DNA of 64,000 bases. Origin: Phoebastria nigripes (lineage: Eukaryota > Chordata > Aves > Procellariiformes > Diomedeidae). The notes beneath the pieces are model-generated. The model made no database searches and was not told where the DNA came from. It was given only the letters and a program-made list of their open reading frames with translations. Numbering within the stretch: the first letter of the stretch is position 1; each line of letters starts with the position of its first letter. Position numbers and translations under genes: made by a program. Shown here in pieces: positions 12,400 to 26,112 of this stretch. The DNA is taken from the NCBI GenBank assembly GCA_035582835.1, contig JAYKAV010002946.1:296941-360940 (forward strand). Direction: 5' to 3'.

Positions 12400-15300
12400 A
12401 TAAGAAAGATGCTGAGTACGTTCCAGTTACTGTTATCAGGCACACCCCAATATACAGCACAACACAGCAATTCTTCTCAAGCGAGTACAAGAAATAAGAC
12501 ACAATCTTATATTTGCAGAAGACACTTAACCAGGGGCATTCCCCACGGGCTATATTCTGTATAGTATGCTAATTTTCAAACCAGAAGCAGCAGATTTGGT
12601 ATCCCAACTGCTTTCCAGAAGGAATGCTGAATGTAATGAGTAAAGAACGGGCTCTCCCTGCATCTTTTCAGAATATAAAAGAAATCCAGAACAGTATCTG
12701 TGGTTTCTCAAAGTAAGCACTAATTACACTAAGTATGACAACAGAATGCAAATTTCCAAAATGTCAGTAAGATTTAAAAATATAATTGAAGAATGCTTTT
12801 TAAAATACTCAACCTAAAACTTGTTTATTGTCTTTATTTGGATGTGTCTGACCATGGGTTTTCACTCATCCATTCCTGCAACACCTTTCTCTAATAGTTT
12901 TAAGGACCCTTTACCTTAATGGGAGAAGAAATTTTGTGACATGCTTAAATTGCATGAAAGCTGTCTCAAATTTTCCATAATTGAACGGACTAAATTCCTT
13001 CAACCTCTCTCAAAAACATTTTCTCTAGTTTTCAGAATAATTTTGTGGCTTTTTCTCATTTCCTCCTAGTTTTCTATATCAAATATTACACACACTTCCA
13101 TTTCTTCTCTCAATAAGGCAGTATGCAGGGAGCAAACCATTTGCTCCTTTACTCATATTAACAGCGCTAAGGATCGCTTTTTTCTGTTTTTCCACTGTCA
13201 GTACAATGGACCTATAGCTAGGTTAAATTACCGAGCCAGAGGCAGCAATCGCAGGCAGTGTGCTAAACCTGTGATTTTCTCTCTCTAAACGTTCAAAAAC
13301 AACCAAATACACTTTTAAAGAACACACAAAATCCAGCTGGTGGAAAGTTAATCGTTAACTAAAGCAATGTGTGGCATTAATGTGAACACTGTCATCTGTC
13401 CTTATCCAGCATCCTCCATGGGAAAGACAGTGAAGAATAAGAGTTTGCTGCTCCTTTGTGTCACTGTAGCCATGCCCGTGCTTGGAACCGCAGCAGAAAT
13501 TGTACCAGTGAAGTCTCATCGCAAATTATGTGAGCACAGAAACCGCACGCATGCCCATGCCTGAAAGGAAACAGGGAGGCTGCGAACACAGTTGGTATTC
13601 AGAGGACATAGGAGCCCATAGGAAAGAGGAGCTATACGCTTAGTCATATCAAAACCTTGATTTTTGTGAAGGCTGAGAATCCTTATCTCTGGCAGCTTCT
13701 GCTGAGTGATCAGCATCTCTGGAAACAAAACTGCATTTTGCCTCTCTCTTGTTTTTTCCGTTACTTCATTTAAGTTTCCTTATGCAAGGAAACATAGTAA
13801 TGAAAAACACCAGTTTTGAGGGAAAACCTTAGAAAAGAGAAAAACTTTTTGATGTTTCTGAATTACTGCGGTTCACTTCTCTGTGAAATACACATATGCA
13901 AACATGAATTTGTTTTACGATTCAGCTAGCGTAAGAGGATGAAGTTTCAAAACCAGTAGGATGAAATCAGTGCTAGGATGAGAGCTAACATGACAAAATT
14001 TAGCCAAGAACAAGATTTTATGATTCAGACATAAATGACTGAAAAAGTCATTTCTATCGGAGGTGCTGTCATTATTGAACAGCAGCTCTAAAACATCAAA
14101 AGCTTTCCATTGTTGGCAATTCAAGTATCATTTACCAAAACTAAATCATCTGTAAAAACATCACATATCCCTCCCCCCAGTTTCGAATGTACTAAACAAA
14201 GACGTTTTCATGGAGGTATTTAGTAATGGCTCTTGAAAGAAGTAATGTACTCTAAGTACTCTGTAGATCACGCTTTGAAGTCAAAAATCAATAGTGTTTA
14301 ACTGATGAACATCATTGTCTTTCAAAACTGCTAGAAAGGGAAAGCCAAAACAACTTTTTCTCAGACACTCTGATATGTGTTTAAGCCTGTTGATCATTCT
14401 GAAAGAGCACATCTGATCTGTGCTCTTTCAATACCTAACAGGCAATTTACATGAGTTCATTTTATTTGTGGAACAAAGTAAGATGGTTTGCTCGTGCTTG
14501 CTAGTTTTCTAATGTCAATGATGCTTTATGGTGGTTCCAAAATTTGTTTTATGAAAAAAAAAATGCAAATAACCAAAGGAGAGGGATATGTATGCGTGGG
14601 GGGGTGAAGAGTATTTAAATATTCCTTCTGTTTTATAACTATTTGATCAACATACTTTTTAATATGATAGCAAACATTTCAAGCAAGGCTCCAAGTACAG
14701 GATGTGGACATAGGATTCAAAGGAAGGCGCCACCTTATTAAATTTTTTTTTTTTCTTTCTTTTTTTCTTTTTCTTCTGGATAATCCAGAGGTGAAGGCTG
14801 AAGTTATGCATCAGCTTGAACTAACCTAAATCAAGCCATGATCGCAATCTCTTCTCTTCCCTTGCGGCCATAGCCCTCTTGCGTACTAGGTTCCCCCCGA
14901 CCTAAGAGTGTGCAAATGAAGGGATCCTATTAGCTAGATGAATGCTACCATCTCTTTTATATGGCTAATTGCTAGCTGGATCTGGTCCCTGAGTAGGGGT
15001 GCCAGCAGATGTGCACAAGCACTAGCACCGGTGGAGGACGTGGAGGGAGACCCTGCAGCCAGGACTGGTGGAGGTTGAAGGAGACTGTGGAAACCTAGCT
15101 CAGGCTGACTTCATCTGCCAAAGGATGGCAGCCCCTTCTCAATGATGGTTGGAAACACTCTTCTAGCTTCCAGCTTACGTTTATTCATTACTGTTTGGTT
15201 TTGTGCCAACACTGGTCTGTTCTTAAATAGATGTTACATCTTCCCCACATTTGCTCCCTCCCTGTGACTGGAATAACCCCATCATTTTCCCTCCCTTCCA

Positions 15301-18300
15301 GCTGGGAAGAAAACTCTCACAAACTTGGTTTTCCATTGCCCTCATCTTTGTCATCTCCGCCTGTATGAGTTTAAATACAGGTTACCAGACTTCCATACGG
15401 TATTTCAAATGTCTTCAAAGAGATGAAAAATAGATAAGCAAGGGCCGTATGCTCCAACAAAATATGTACGGGAAGCTTCACACATCAGCAGAGTCCTTTT
15501 GAATTCAGATTTCACTCTGAAGAAGGTGGTGTAAAAGAAGGTGCAAAAATTTGCTTGTTATTGTGGGATAGTGGCTAAATCTAGACTTTAAAGAAAACAG
15601 AAAACTGAATAAAAAACAGTTAATTTCACAGTCACCCAGTATCCAAATAAATACTCTTTTCCCTTTTAAGTATATTCAAAGCAAAACTATTAGAACATCT
15701 TCAGTACATCAAGTCACATAATGTGTGTAGTCACACACTTTATATACTTGCAGTCAAACTAAAACTGCAGATCCACACTTACAGTACTCCGTTTCTAAAA
15801 TTAGGTTTTTAGATCCTTATCTATGCACAAGCCGCCTCCTCAAATATATTAAGCTCCCTCTGAAGTTACAAAAAATTGTGAATTTTACTACTCAAAATCA
15901 GATTGCTTCTGTGAAATGTAGGGAAATAATTTTAGAACCCTGAGTTTGAAACTTTTGGTGAGCATTTCATAAGCTTTTCCAGTGTACAAGTGTGCAGCAG
16001 CATATTTAACATCTCACTATTTAAGAAATACTGTTAATCATACAACATGATAATGTATTCAAAAAGAATTCATGCAGTTTATCCTTGAAATTCCATAAAA
16101 TCAATTACTTAGATAAATGGCAAGCTATATAAAGTGTTACCCCCAAAATCACATAAACTACGCAGTGAATCATACCAGCACAACTGACTGTGCTTTCCAA
16201 GCGTTGCAACTCAACCACCACATGAAAGCTCCACCTCATCACATCTGACCAGACCCCTCATGCCTCACGATAACCCACACTGAAGCCCAGGCTACCTGGG
16301 TCCACGTAAATGCCTCCTCTCTACTTTCTCTTCTTCAAAGGTCCCAGCCTCCATCCCTTTATTCTCACCACCCCACAGCCGTGAGGCAAATGAAAACTAG
16401 TTCCTCCTGGTGAAAAAAAAGCTTTGTGAGTTTCCCCATGGGGGAAGTGAATAGTATTGTTGAGTGGCCGCCAAGAAGACATCTAAACGTCTATAACAAT
16501 TCACGGTGCTCTTGATGTGTGGGACTTTGTGACCGTGCAGAGACTCTTCATCACAAATGCAGAAAATCTCAAGGCCCTATTTTCACCAAACTCAGTGTGT
16601 ATGCACTGCAAAGTTGTTCTGCATGCAGATGTCCATGTACCTGAGATGTGTGGGTGTCCAGAGCTACCAGGCACCTAGCAGTGTCCAGTAACGTACCTCC
16701 AACTCTAATACTCCAGCCATTGCTCTAATAATCTAATACTTTACCTCCAAATTTGGAAGGGGTGGCTGCTTTCTGTATGGAAGGAAGTTTACTGATATTT
16801 TCTCTTCTGAGCTAATCTTTGAATTATGCTTTTAAAAACATTTAAACTAGCGTTGATGGATTACATACATCCTAAATAATACATGTGCTGATTAATCTGT
16901 AGGGAGACTGAATCTCATGCACACAGCTTTGTATCACCTTTACCAGTAATACCTAGCCAGCGACACTTAAGATTTCTCACGCTGGTACCTTTTGCCATAA
17001 AAATGATTAAACTGCCATAGAGCTGAAATTGGAACTGAAATATAAGGCTGGATCGGTTGCATAATAAACTTTGATTTAGTCATTAAAGAGATTATTGCTT
17101 CACTTCCACGTAGACAGAAAGGATAGGCACCACCCTCATCTAGTTCTGTGGGGTGTTGCACTGTGCTTGCATTTTATTTTTATTTCTCCAATTTCATCAT
17201 AAGTAAATCCAATCACACTTTTAGTTCTGAAAATGGAAATTCTTCTGGTGAAGCACAAGGGAGACGTGAGCAAACGACCCTTTTGGGAAAAGGCATACTT
17301 AATTTGCATTTCCCAACGCCAGGTCTAGCCCCTTCCCTCTGAAGTCTTTTCATCTCCAACTCCTCTCCCCGAACCTGGAGGCCTTTTCTTCCCTCGGGAG
17401 GTGCTGCCGGCACTGTCGGCGTACTGCTCTTATGCCAAGGCACCCTGGGGCATGAGCAGAGTTCTTCTGTGCTCCCCACCCAAGGTTTGCTTCACCCCCG
17501 AGGACCATCCCCCAGTGGCTCAGCCTGCAGCCTTTCGGCTAGGGTGGGTGCTGGCCTGTCAGATGGACCAGGTCCTGTTACAGAGGCCACCACGTAAAGG
17601 GTCAGGCTCTTCAAAGGTACCTGACGGCCCGGGAAGGCGTTTTGCTGTTTGCCAGCTGAGGTAACACGCAGCCACTACACATGGCATTTTCTGCAAGGGC
17701 TTGCTTGCCCTTGCCAGCTCCTCAACAAAGCTGAGGTCCCAGCAGCAACAGGCCCTTCAGCAACAGCCCGGACAACCGTGTTCTCCAGTCCCACTCACAT
17801 TGGCCTGTGGTGCTTAGCCAGTGCGACACACTATGCACAGACCCAGGGGACATTTGATATTGCCAGGAGATCTGTGAATGGGAATCACTGCCCCAATTTT
17901 CCTTGGTTGGGAATTACTATTACAATGCTATTAGTATGAGTGAAGTGTTGGGAAGCTTCCCAAGCATGGCACAAACGGACAGCTTACTTCCCAGTCTCCA
18001 GATTCTCCCAGATGCCACTGGACAGACACAAAGCACATCTACATGCATATGGATGGATACACTCAAAACTTAAATTTTTCCCCCCCCAATGATATATGAC
18101 AGAGTGAAAACACTGTGGAAACAAATTCAGGAGGGGATAGGCATTAGCAACGCTTGAAATCTGCTTTCCGATTTAAGGTAAACTCAAAAGAGTACTTAAT
18201 CTTCTTTTCCCAGTTTTTTGTTCTCCATGTTATAAATCCTTCTTATAAACTCGAACCATGGTGTGTTATTTTGGCTCAAAGGGAAAAAGAAAATCCAGTT

Positions 18301-21300
18301 GATTTGTACTTTCAGGTTCTGCTTTTAGACTCCAGTTTATCTTGATCATTAGTTTATAAATCCCGGCTTAAGGCACATTTAGAGACTGCATTCCAATGCA
18401 TTATTCTGAAAGGTTTTCTGGAGTGCAGACTTAAAAACAGCTAGAAAAGAAAATGGCATCTTTACATTTCTCCAGGCCCACATATGGAACTCATTTCACT
18501 CCCTGACACCTGACATTGCAACTAAATCAGGAGATGATTTCTACCCATAATTCCATTTATTTTAGTTGTATGTGGGTGGCCATTTTTTTAGAGTAAATTC
18601 CAAGGAGAAAAATAAAGGTGAATAGAGTTGTTTTTCTCATAAATAATATCGAGAACTACANAGAAAGTCCTGAAAATGTCTTCTCAGAGTTTGTAACTTC
18701 AGCAATGAAGTTTTTTTTTAATTGTACCAGAAGAATTTCCAGATTCATTAGCCTGTGCTTGGACTGATCATGATCAGGGCCTACGCAAACACAGAAGACC
18801 AGCACTTTTCAAAGATGCCTATACTTCACAGCACTCTTGAAACAAAATATGGTACAGAAAAACTTTAGAGGATGGTCTAAATCAGCTACTGCTGTCCACC
18901 ATGGAAACTGACTTCAGTATAGTTACGCTATGATCATACAATGCATTTCCAGATGCATGCATCCAGCATCACTTTTCCCCTCTGAACAATATAGCTGGAA
19001 GTTGGTATGCAGGTGTCTGGCTCTCCTGAACCTCTTAAAAGAACATAATCTCTGTTTCCATTTTGGGATGTGCTTTCCATTGTGCTCCAGTGGAGAAGTT
19101 TGCATGCTGAAATTTCACCAAGTGACACCACGAATACCACGCGCACACCAACAAAAAGAACTCACATCATTGATATATAAGCAAAAGCTGCTCCTTAATG
19201 CTTAATGGAAAGGGAGATGCATATATGTTCTGGAGGTCAGAAACGCTCAGACTACTTGACACTACAACACAGAGATTCTGACAGATCCTGAACTTGAAAC
19301 TTTCACTGGAAAGCATGCATCATCTTCAAGTCCCACAACTCTCGCAATAACATCTATGTATGAAAAAACTCCTGTACAGCAGGTATGCTTAGTTTTTGGC
19401 TGATTCAAGAGCTGTGAGTAAACAAGACAAATTGCTTCTTAGTCTCCTTGAAACAGGTACCTTCCTTCGTTTTGTTTCAGCTGCAAAGAACACTTCTAAG
19501 AAAAGCAAAACCCCATATTAAGGTACTATTTTCTGCAGTCAGATTCAGGGATTATTTTCTACCCATGATAAAAATTCTTCAGTAGAGCTCTTTGCTTCTG
19601 TCAGGGAGTAGGTAAGAGACTAAAGCAATACACCCCTCGTTTACCAGATTTAACTGAAAATGGGAGAAAGGGAAAAAAGTTAACAGCATTTTTTTAAATC
19701 CCAGGAACTGGACAGTGACATATATTCCTAACTCACATGCCTCTGAGAAGAGGTTGTGCTGCCCAGAGTAAATAACAGCTTGTAATTTGCAACGAGGATA
19801 CCCAGCAGCAGCACTGTGAGATACACGCAATAACGTGATTTACAGGACCAGGAAATAATTTTCAGATATACTGTGCTGCATTAACAGTCTAGGTTAAGTG
19901 TGTGCTGCAACTTTTCCCTTGAAGGTACAGTAGGTGGAAGATTTGTGATATCTTTAAATGCAACAAAAGAAAATCCAGTGGGGGGGAGGGAGGAGTCTCC
20001 TGCTGAGATGTTGTGATAAATTATTAAAACTTCTTTTTAATGTTGATGCTACTCTTTAACCTCAGATCACAATACTGACAGCAGAGGAAAACTGAAAGTG
20101 CTATTAAAGCTGTGATAAACGCACCATGCTGTGGCATCACTTGTAAAGGGGGGGGGGAGAAAAAAAATTCTGGGGTACCTCCAATCAGTAACATCAAGAA
20201 ACAACCAGGGAGAAAATATCAAGCTATCTACAATCCACAGTCCCTCAGTCCAAATATTTATGAGATACCATTTATGGTCACTGAGTTATTTGATTATGAG
20301 ACCTCGATAACCCATGTTTTCCATAAACAAATGTCACGCAAGGAAGCAAAACAAAGTGAACTTTATGAAAAGGCACATTTAGTGAACTGTTCAGAGCACG
20401 TATAGGGTAAATCTTCTCAGCAGTTTTTAACAGAAGAGGAAAATGGATTGCTGCCTTCAAAAATCATAAGTGTTTTCTCAGCACAGGGTTTTTTTTCGAT
20501 AAAGTTAATGCAATTTATCTTTATTAACACATCAACACTGACATAGCCTGTCAGCCAATTAGTGCTGCTGGCAGTGCATTTCACAACATTCATGTACTCT
20601 AAAAAAATGTCTGTCTAGACATTTTTACCACATACACTAACAATTCTGCACTCAAAATAGGCTGCTTGCTTTCTTTCTCTCCTCTTCCTTCTTCTTCTTT
20701 TCCAACACTGTAACCCCCTATGATGGGGGTAACATCTCTTGCAATAAAGCCACTAGCATCTGTCCCAGAGTCTCCATAATGAAAAGAACAATCTGAATTC
20801 TCACAGTCCAAAAAACCACCGGTTTCTAAATGGCATACATTTATTTGTATAAAGGCCTTAAATGTTATTCTGCTAATGATACAATGCAAAGTAAAATTCC
20901 TGCAAGGAACATATGCCTTACAGAGTCAGTCAAGCAAACTAACAAGAAAACAAATTAAACTCCATGCTCCCTTTTCAGCATCCTATTGCAAGCTCACATG
21001 GCAACCTGAAATCTGAGTCACTCAAACCAGCATAGGTGTTCTCCTTAGATCACCTTTAATACAGCTTTTTAGAATCTTACCCAAACATCCATTACAAAAC
21101 TTTTCTTTCCACTTACCCCCCTTCCAGTGTTTGCCTTTGGTCCTGCTAAGCTTGCTCAGGGTTGGTCCAGAGAAGAGCAACATCAAAATGAAAAGAAGTT
21201 CAAGCATAGTGATTTTCCCCCGTTTCAGTGATGATAACATTTCCACAAGTTATTTTCAAAAAAAAAAAAAAAAAATTATCTTACATCTTGTCCCCCACTT

Positions 21301-24300
21301 TCTGTTTGCTTAAGGAGGAGTGATTAATCATTGAAAAATCAGAGCAAGGAGTAGCTTTGCTCTCCTTAGATGTTGAAGTAATATCTCAATGATGTAGCCC
21401 TGAGGAAAGCCACATTTCTCACTGATCCGGTTTCTCCCACACAACATGCAGCCAGCACTGCTGCTACTACAGTAGCTATAAAATAATTTCTGCTCCTCAC
21501 TTTGGTTTCTGTGGGAATATATTCCTCAGCTTGCAGCGTGAGCTTGATTGAAAATGATAAAAACAGTAATGCTTGTGTCCAGCAGAAAAGAGAAAAGATG
21601 TCAGGATTGTGAAAAAAGATGAGAAGCAGTTGTACTGACAGCTTTAAGCCTGACTGTCTGATCCTAATAGCCGTGCAACCAACCAAATTGCTCTTTTAAG
21701 AGTAATAAGGCTTCAGTGAAAGCTGGTGTCACTGCCACTTGGGTAGGTAGCGCAGGCTTGAAAATCACCAAGGAACCTGCTGGAGATAACGACTGCCACG
21801 GTCCCAGCTCCGAACGCAGAGGGCTGCGCAGAATACAGTATGCACAGGGAGCATTTAATCTCTATTGTGTGGAGGAGATTTCCTGCTTTACAGTGTGCAA
21901 CTGCTCAGGACTTTTGACTGCATTTTATTAAGGCTTTAGTTCATACTTTAAACTAAAATGCAAGCTTCAACACACTAATTACTTCTAGCGTTTCTGAAGC
22001 AATTGTTGTATGGGAAAAAATCCTGCATGCTTCCTTTTTTTTTTTTTTTTAAAGTAGCAAAGAGGAAGAACAAATCCATAGCAGTAATCTTTTCACTGCA
22101 CAGAGCAGCTATGCATTTTATATTTTCACACTGTCTATCCTCAGGTTCTCCTAAATCCAGGGGGCGGGAGTAGGGGGTGGAGAGAGAGGGAAAGAGAAAG
22201 GGGATGTTCAAAAGTACGGATATTTTCAAACTAATAGATTGCAGTCACAATTTTTCATTTAATAGTTGCTACCACTACCTACATATCCAGATGTCCGTAT
22301 TTAAGAATGCCAAAGCTGGATCAGTAAACACAAGACTTTCTACACAAAATTTTGGATTTTCACAAAGGGTGCTCAGAGAAAGATTCACGACATTCAGACT
22401 GCTCAAACAGTCTTGAGATGCCCAATACTTAAGTATGCCCAGTAGCTTAAATTCATCTACAGTTTAGCATTTCGTTATTTCCATATACACATTCAGTACT
22501 TAAATCAATGAGCCACAAACCTTGTGCTCTAGATTTATATAAATAAAAAAATCAATGTCCTTAGAATGACAAAGCAACGATGGTCACAAATTCCCTGAAG
22601 TTATCACGTTTTCAACCAGGGACATGATGCCCTTTTCAGTGCAACATTAAAAAGATGATATTAACAAATCTGAAGCTTTGCTTATTCACCTGAACAAAGA
22701 ATGATATTTTGACTGGTGGAGACAATCATGAACATCTAATATATGTACAGGGATTTTTTTTTTTAAACAAACAGCATGTAACATCACAAACAATGAAATA
22801 TTGGGACACCACCACCACCACATCAACTATGAAAGATCTTTTATTTTCAAGTTCTAAAATATATTTATGGGCTGGTTAGAGGATGTAACATTTGCATTTA
22901 GACGGAAAACAAATGCATGCTGATGTACAGTAGTTTTTTATCCCTCTGTGCATGAATTTTTAAAAGTTCTAAGACATCTTACCAGATGCTGAGTCCGATA
23001 TATCAAGGCTGATGTTTATGGCTCTTAGTTACCAAAAATTAGGTCAGTATCTATCATGTAGAGTCACTAAGCTGTGGCTTCTTATGTTAAATTTCTCCAT
23101 CAAGCCATTCTTAATCACCAGTCTCATTGCTAATAATTAAAACACCATTTCTTCTATTTCTCTCCCAACTGTTACTGAAATGAGGCAGACATTTGTGTTC
23201 ATTTTGATTGCCTCTGTATCACTCCTCTGAAACTAGCACCATACTGCCATGTTGAAGCATCAAAAAAATTACGAGTTCACATTGCTAGGTTTCAAACTTT
23301 TTATGTCCAGATAACAAAATGACCTTAAACTAAAACGACAACAACCACAACTACCCTCAGGTACCACTATGTAAATTCACTAACTTAAGAGTTTTGAATC
23401 AGAAAGCAAACACCTCCAATGTCTAAAACATGTGTGATAATATCACTCATGCTTCAGAAATCCTGACAGAATCATTCTCTTGGCCATCTCTGCAGCCTTA
23501 TGTCACTTCTGCCTCCCGCATCCTTTCTTCAATCTCCATCTTGCTTGAAAGCGTTTTATAATCCCCTGAAAGTTTGCCACCCTGTTTCTACCGCTACCCA
23601 TGTGGAAGCCAGCTGCTGTGGGGCAACCTGTTTCTAATGGTGGCAGGCATCCTTAAAAATACATCCTTGGTTCCTACACTGCAGAAAAATTCAACTTCTT
23701 CAGCCTGGATATCTTGTATTTTCAGCATTAATGAAAGCAGTGGCTATTGGAAGGTATTATGAGTTTCTGTCAGCTTTCTGACAGCTCCGACATGTGCCTC
23801 CAGCAGTCTCAACAGGATCAGGTACTGCTTGAGTAGCAGCTCAAGCGATGTGGCAGGAGAAGAGAAGGACCACCTGATACAAGAGCAAAAGAGAAACCAT
23901 CACGGCTGCTGGTCATGGGCGTGTTTGGTTCAGTCTAACGCCTAAAGAGCCCAGACTTCCACTTTGCTGATGGTTTTCTGGGTTATTTTGCAAAAGGTAA
24001 GTTATTAAATCCACTTTGTATATATTAAGAGTGAGCAGGCAGACCTTCAGGGAAACACAGAAAAAGTTGTCGCTTCTTATGAAATTTAGTGGGTTTTTTA
24101 ATGTCCTCGTTTCTAGGTTCATAAGAATTTCAATTTCCCAGAGTTGAAATACCTCCAGAGAAAAAATACAGTTTCAGGAAAGATTATACAAACTTTATAG
24201 GTTGAAACATCAGAAAGACAAATAAAAGAAACCCAACATTTATTTTTCCTTCAAGTATCATGATTTTTAAGTTAACATCATGTTTTAGAGATGTAAAAGA

Positions 24301-24565
24301 ACTAATTTGCAATTCTATTTCATGCTCTGAATGTGCAATACTAGAAACAGAGAGAAAAGTAAGCAGTCTCTTCTACCTTTATGTCTGTTACTATTACAGG
24401 AAGAACTCCTAGGAGAGCTACAAGAGGCAAACCGATCCCATTACAGCTAAATGTCCCTGACATCCAACCACAGTCCTTGCCAGGATCTCTTACACCCTCC
24501 GAGGTCCTTCATGACAGCTTACACCAGTCATGAGTATGAGACTATTTAATACTTTCTAAGCACAG
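12400..24565. other. Noncoding DNA, no gene confirmed
   Basis: No gene is supported with confidence. The stretch is AT-rich apart from a relatively GC-rich patch at about 17330-17900. Simple tracts are A18 at 21258-21275, T16 at 22035-22050 and a pyrimidine run near 14741-14775. Hairpins occur at 14400-14430 and, smaller, at 17693-17714 (8-bp arms). A 14-bp palindrome CTGATCATGATCAG is at 18764-18777. A minus-strand ORF start with a signal-peptide-like leader and a GTAAGT donor (21117-21207) is discussed under findings. An N is at 18661. Confidence 0.65.
14400..14430. repeat. Perfect 12-bp hairpin
   Basis: Bases 14400-14411 pair perfectly with 14419-14430 around a 7-base loop (TCTGATC). The arm contains AAAGAGCACA. 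The stem does not extend further on either side, so it is shorter than a microRNA precursor. No function can be assigned. Confidence 0.8.
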
Positions 24566-24880
24566 AACAACTCATATATTAAGACAGACCAAATGCCTAT
24601 CTTGTCTGGCATCACATCTTCAGTAGTGGTCAACCTTGGATGCTTATGGGAAAAGTACAAGAACAATAAGAAAGCATTAGTGGAGCTTACCATTTGCCCA
24701 GCCTGCCAGCCTCTACTTGTGAAAGGCTTTGAGACTTCTTAACTAGAGACTCTATCACAGCTATCAAGTTTGATTAGAGAGTGACGGACCTATACTTCTT
24801 GACTTTGTCTAGTTCCTTTTTTGATTAATTTATGCTTTTCTCCACCCCCATAGTCCCTGGCAATGAGTTCCACAGATTTA
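24566..24880 (-). mobile_element. Ancient CR1 LINE remnant, 3' part (left of younger insertion)
   Basis: Read on the minus strand, this ends with text close to the 3' region of old amniote CR1 copies. Near 24580-24600 it reads GGCATTTGGTCTGTCTTAAT, similar to the GGACCTTTGGTCTGACCCAGT tail I recall. On the plus strand, CCTGGCAATGAGTTCCACAG at 24856-24875 corresponds to the family's GGCAACGAGTTCCACAGG block. The same block occurs in the younger CR1 as GGCAACCTGTTCCAG (about 25067), which confirms the shared orientation. The copy is interrupted at about 24880 by the younger CR1 and resumes at about 26741. It is a 3' noncoding and C-terminal fragment with no open frame. Confidence 0.72.
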
Positions 24881-24898
24881 GAATCATCATAGAATATT

Positions 24899-25702
24899 TC
24901 ATAGAATCATCATAGAATAGTTTGGGTTGGAAGGGACCTTTAAAGGCCATCTAGTCCAACCCCCCTGCCATGGGCAGGGACAATCTTCAACNAGATCAGG
25001 TTGCTCAGAGCCCCGTCCAACCTGACCTTCAATGTTTCCAGGGATGGGGCATCTACCACCTCTCTGGGCAACCTGTTCCAGTGTTTCACCACCCTCATTG
25101 TGAAAAAATGTCTTCCTTATACCTAGTCTAAATCTACCCTCTTTTAGTTTAAAACCATTCCCCCTTGTCCTGTCGCAACAGGCCCTGCTAAAAAGTTTGT
25201 CCCCATCTTTCTTATAAGCCCCCTTTAAGTACTGAAAGACTGCAATAAGGTCTCCCCGGAGCCTTCTCTTCTCCAGGCTGAACAACCCCAACTCTCTCAG
25301 CCTTTCTTCACAGGAGAGGCGTTCCATCCCCCTGATCATTTTTGTGACCCTCCTCTGGACCTGCTCCAACAGGTCCATGTCTTTACTGTGCTGACGTTCC
25401 AGAGCTGGATGCAATACTCCAGGTGGGGTCTCACCAGAGCAGAGGGGCAGAATCACCTCCCTCGAGCTGCTGGCCACGCTTCTTNTGATGCAGCCCAGGA
25501 GACGGTTGGCCTTCTGGGCTGCGAGCGCACGTTGCTGGCTCATGTCCAGCTTTTCATCCACCAGTACCCCCAAGTCCTTCTCCAAAGGGCTGCTCTCAAT
25601 CCTTTCATCCCCCAGCCTGTATTGATACCGGGGGTTGCCTACTGGGGGTGCAGGACCTTGCACTTGGCCTTGTTGAACCTCATGAGGTTCACATGGGCCC
25701 AC
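24899..25702 (-). pseudogene. CR1 ORF2 C-terminal fragment (after the RT core)
   Basis: A 267-codon minus-strand open frame encodes the region that follows the reverse-transcriptase core in CR1 ORF2. Recognisable blocks are [66 protein letters not shown]-like text ([17 protein letters not shown]) and the terminal [19 protein letters not shown]. It overlaps the neighbouring RT fragment by 64 bases in another frame, so a frameshift lies near 25640-25700. The open frame runs into the 3' noncoding tail. It is a retroelement relic, not a host gene. Confidence 0.9.
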
Positions 25703-26112
25703 TTCTCGAGCTTGTCCAGGTCCCTCTGGATGGCATCCCTTCCCTCAGGCATGTCGACTGCACCACTCAGCTTGGTGTCGTCTGCAAACTTGCTGAGGGT
25801 GCACTCGATCCCACCATCTATGTCATTGATGAAGGTATTAAACAGTATCGGTCCCAATATGGACCCCTGTGGGATGCCACTCGTCACCAATCTCCATCGG
25901 AACACTGAGCCGTTGACCACTACCCTCTGGATGCGACCACCCAACCAATTCCTCACCCACCGGACAGTCCACCCATCAAATCCANACCTCTCCAGTTTAG
26001 AGAGAAGGATGTTGTGGGGGACCGTGTCAAAGGCCTTACAGAGGTCCAGNTAGANGACATCTGTAGCCCTTCCCACGTCCACTGATGTAGTCACTCCATC
26101 ATAGAAGGCCAC
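25639..26112 (-). pseudogene. CR1 ORF2 reverse-transcriptase core fragment
   Basis: A 157-codon minus-strand frame contains the catalytic palm of a non-LTR reverse transcriptase. Motif A is LDLCKAFDTVPH at residues 22-33, motif [12 protein letters not shown] at 78-88, and the catalytic FADD at 109-112. The family copies RNA into DNA at the target site. The frame is open only between frameshifts at either end and has unresolved codons from N bases (residues 20, 21, 43). The preceding part of the domain is in another frame to the right, and the following part is in another frame to the left. It cannot encode a full enzyme. Confidence 0.93.

Noticed and set aside
20599..20889. Minus-strand frame with CENSDCSFHYGDSG and an ATTTAG acceptor-like site upstream, considered as an exon of a secreted protein.
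   Set aside because: I could not match it to a family, and open frames of this size are common here by chance.
25388..26053. 221-codon plus-strand open frame.
   Set aside because: It is the antisense shadow of the CR1 reverse-transcriptase region on the minus strand.
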